Assembly: GCA_008692225.1 (NCBI GenBank)
Contig: VICG01000005.1
Span: forward strand, 646,001 to 710,000
DNA length: 64,000 nt
Direction of reading: 5' to 3'
Source: Monilinia fructicola
Taxonomy: Eukaryota; Ascomycota; Leotiomycetes; Helotiales; Sclerotiniaceae
In this document: one piece after another, positions 61,737 to 64,000 of the stretch
Numbering within the stretch: the stretch's first letter is position 1
Layout of the letters: each line of letters begins with the position of its first letter
The notes under the pieces: generated by a model
Seen by the model: the letters and a program-made list of their open reading frames with translations, nothing else
The model's database searches: none
What the model was told of the DNA's origin: nothing
Made by a program: the position numbers and the translations under genes

Positions 61737-61897
61737 ACTCTCTACTCTACTCTACTCTGCTCTACTCTCCTCTCCTCTCCTCTCCTCTACATTACTTTAT
61801 ATTTCACCTATTAATTACTCTACCTTACTCTACCTTCCTCCTTACTCTCCTCTCCTCTCCTCTCCTCTCCTCTCTTCTCCGCTCCTCTCTCCTCTCC
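61737..61897 (+). repeat. CTCTA and CTCTC pentamer tracts
   Basis: Two blocks (61737-61788 and 61844-61897) of CTCTA changing to CTCTC, separated by ordinary sequence. They lie in the upstream or leader region of the TBC gene, less than 350 bases before its ATG. Confidence 0.8.
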
Positions 61898-62080
61898 AGC
61901 TTTCTTGGCCTCTTTTGATGGCCTCGAATACCGTACCTTCCAATTAAACCGTCTACCTACCTAGGAGCTACTGTCCCACTACCCATCTCTCTCCCTACCG
62001 GTACTTGACTTCAACAAGACCTCAATTGACGACAACACATACCTTCCTCGACATTCTTTCTTCTCTTATTTTTTACAATC

Positions 62081-63979
62081 ATGTCTGATCACGAGCATCA
62101 AAAACATCTTTCGGATTCTGAAGACGATTCCATCATGGAAGAGAAAGAGCAGAAGCTTGACCAGAGTTCTGATATTGAGAGTGTTCGTTTATATTATTTA
62201 TTTCCTTTCAATCCCCTATTTGTCCTGTGCTACATTAGAGTAGCACCACAGCTCAACTCGCTTTAAACTGTAGTTCTAACCAACCATCTACTAACTTTAA
62301 CCCTTGTAGGATACCTTCGAAGATGCCAATTCTGTCGAAGACATTGAGGACACTATTACCTCCCCAGTCGAGAGAACTAGATCTTTGACAAAGCGAAGAT
62401 CATCATCAATCAAAAGCAATACACAAGATATCAGTGCCGATATTCCGTCGGTCCCAACTGTACCACTTCCAGAATCGAATGGCGAAACGGATCACGAAGA
62501 AATAGAACCAGATAATCAACCACCCAAATCCCCCCTTTTAACCTCCCATCGCATGTCCGCTACGTCCCTCCATAATGTGAATCTCGAAGACGGTGATGAT
62601 TTTGGTTCACCTCCACCGCCTCCCCCCCTTTCAAAAGGTAACTAGGCCTGCTCTGTCTACCATTTGAGTCATTGGGAAATCTAGTACTGATACGTAAGTT
62701 TGTAGTAGCACCAGAGGAAACGAACCCTGATCAACCACCGGAATTACCACCGAAACCCAGCATCGTAACTCCAATGCAAGGTCTCTCGGGACCCCTTCCA
62801 GATGCACCATTCTCAACGCCACCGCCCCCTGCTCCTCCTGCTTCTGCCAGTCTTCCTCCACCACCCGCGCCTATTACAAGAAAGTTGACCAGCCCATTTT
62901 CATGGCTTTCAAGAAATACCTCAGCCCCCAAAGAGAACGTCAAATCGCCGCCATTGCCCTCACCTCCCACGAATGGGCGTAGGAATACCGCTTCGTCGAT
63001 AGCAACCATCAGTAGTAATCCCGAGATGATGTTGAATAGATTGGAGGGGGACAACGAAATAGACATTACGAACGGGGCTAAGCGAGTTGGGAGAAACAGT
63101 CTGCGGGACAGATTCAAGCTCTTGAGGATGCGAGAGGAGGCTGGCATAACAGAGTTGCCCGAGAAGGATGAGGCTGGCAATGCAGCGTTTGGTGGGCTTA
63201 TTAGGCAGAGTACCAGTCTTGGGTTGGGCGTCGCAGGTTCCCATGATGATAAGGACAGCTCCCCCATATCTCCTGTTCCGCCTACGAGTCCTAATCCAGT
63301 CTCCGTCAACCCTGCATTAGCCCCTGGTACAGCGTCTGGAGTTTCTGCAGGCCCTTCTGCAATGGGTGATCCAGAAGCACCGGTCGATTGGGATTTGTGG
63401 CAGAATGTCGTCTACGAAGGACCCGCCGCAGTAGCAAGAACCAGTGCAGAGGAATTAAATCATGCCATCGCCACTGGTATACCACACGCTATCAGAGGTG
63501 TGGTATGGCAAGTCTTGGCAGAAAGTAAGAATGAAGAACTTGAGGTTCTCTATAGAAACTTGGTGAATCGAGGTACGGACAAGGACAAGGATAGGATGAG
63601 TACATCTAGCGGAGTACAAAGTAATGGTTCAATTAAAGAGACCGTGGTGTCATCGGCATCATCGATACATTCCGATAAATCCACGCCCGCAACTACCGTC
63701 ACGAATGGGATGAGATCCCCCTCTCCCCCTAGCGAGAAAGATGTCGCATTGTCTTTGGCTGAAAAGAAAAAGAAAGCCAAGGAGGATGCGGCGGCACTGA
63801 CTAAACTTGAGAGGGCCATCAAGCGAGACTTGGGCGCCCGCACAAGTTATTCGAAATTCGCTGCGAGTGCTGGATTACAAGATGGACTGTTCGGTTTGTG
63901 CAAGGCATATGCTCTTTATGATGAAGGCGTTGGTTATGCACAAGGCATGAACTTCTTGGTTATGCCTTTGCTATTTAAC
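62081..63979 (+). CDS. GYP5: TBC-domain Rab GTPase-activating protein (GYP5-like), 3' end outside window
   Basis: Three exons so far (62081-62182, 62310-62637, 62706-63979) encode 568 aa; a GTAAGA donor at 63980 shows the gene continues past the window. The first 390 residues are disordered: an acidic start (MSDHEHQKHLSDSEDDS), Ser-rich stretches and two polyproline runs (SPPPPPPLS; STPPPPAPPA) that could bind SH3 domains. The TBC domain starts near residue 400 with IPHAIRGVVWQVLAES and reaches GVGYAQGMNFLVMPLLFN (YxQ glutamine-finger motif, about 553). The arginine-finger region reads IKRDLGAR, one residue longer than the usual IxxDxxR. Yeast Gyp5 acts on Ypt1/Sec4 in ER-Golgi and exocytic traffic. 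The first intron uses a GTTCGT donor. Paralogue assignment is inferred. Confidence 0.88.
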
Positions 63980-64000
63980 GTAAGATCCGAGTCCCCCCTT

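Larger units (their letters stand above)
57283..62080. other. Gene-poor 4.8-kb interval, microsatellite-rich
   Basis: No gene is supported; a 142-codon plus-strand frame at 59435-59863 lacks motifs. The interval contains a TGAA/TGAT repeat (about 58134-58207), the palindrome TACCTAGGTA (58744-58753), a C/T-only tract (about 60793-60899), a CCATAC-type repeat (about 61037-61140) and two CTCTA/CTCTC tracts (61737-61788 and 61844-61897) leading into the TBC gene. Confidence 0.5.

Noticed and set aside
1..64000. CRISPR array, prophage, bacterial operon or secondary-metabolite cluster
   Set aside because: No spaced direct repeats, no phage or operon-type gene order, and no polyketide synthase, peptide synthetase or terpene cyclase. 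The gene structures are eukaryotic.
1..64000. tRNA or rRNA genes
   Set aside because: I looked for the GTTCGANNC T-arm and rRNA-like blocks and found no convincing cloverleaf. A tRNAscan-SE run would settle it.

Overview
The window is nuclear DNA from a filamentous ascomycete (Pezizomycotina). The signs are eukaryotic genes split by introns of about 45-110 bases with GTATGT/GTAAGT-type donors, TAG/CAG acceptors and CTAAC branch sites; long intergenic spaces full of short tandem repeats; moderate overall GC; and two AT-rich blocks that look like RIP-mutated transposon debris. A Leotiomycete (Sclerotiniaceae-like) origin fits the gene set and composition, but that is a guess. No bacterial, viral, CRISPR or metabolite-cluster features were seen.

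Layout. 1-12.4 kb holds an NADPH-dependent FMN reductase family protein, ribosomal protein S8 (one coding intron), a BLOC1S1/GCN5L1-type protein, a three-exon DUF3237-like protein on the minus strand, and an unrecognised 399-aa protein. 12.4-18.3 kb is gene-poor. 18.3-19.9 kb encodes a six-exon bifunctional 6-phosphofructo-2-kinase/fructose-2,6-bisphosphatase. 20-23 kb is gene-poor and G-rich, followed by a predicted secreted protein of unknown function. 24.9-27.2 kb is a peroxisomal half ABC transporter (PXA2-like, minus strand) whose frame is broken by one extra base. It is divergent from a fungal STAND/NLR-type NACHT-ankyrin gene (28.4-31.5 kb) whose ankyrin tail is broken by three small indels. 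34.9-35.7 kb is an AT-rich, nearly full-length inverted repeat. 36.4-41.7 kb holds a small membrane or secreted protein, CTF8, RPS6 (six exons with tiny first and second exons) and a ribose-phosphate pyrophosphokinase. 42.4-43.5 kb is a second AT-rich block. 44.2-57.3 kb is one giant minus-strand gene for a TOM1/HUWE1-type HECT ubiquitin ligase of about 4251 aa. 57.3-62.1 kb is gene-free and rich in microsatellites. The window ends inside a GYP5-like TBC Rab-GAP gene.

The genes do not form a pathway. Most are housekeeping genes: ribosome, PRPP synthesis, glycolytic control, ubiquitin ligation, cohesion clamp loading, vesicle traffic and peroxisomal fatty-acid import. The accessory parts are the NLR gene, the AT-rich elements and the orphan reading frames. 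The most notable signals are the broken PXA2-like and NLR frames (two of the indels sit in the same AAAAATTCG context), the giant palindromic element, a repeated reversal of strand base skew inside several genes, and an enriched intergenic palindrome TACCTAGGTA.

All exon borders were read by hand from splice consensus, reading-frame continuity and family conservation, and no alignment was run.
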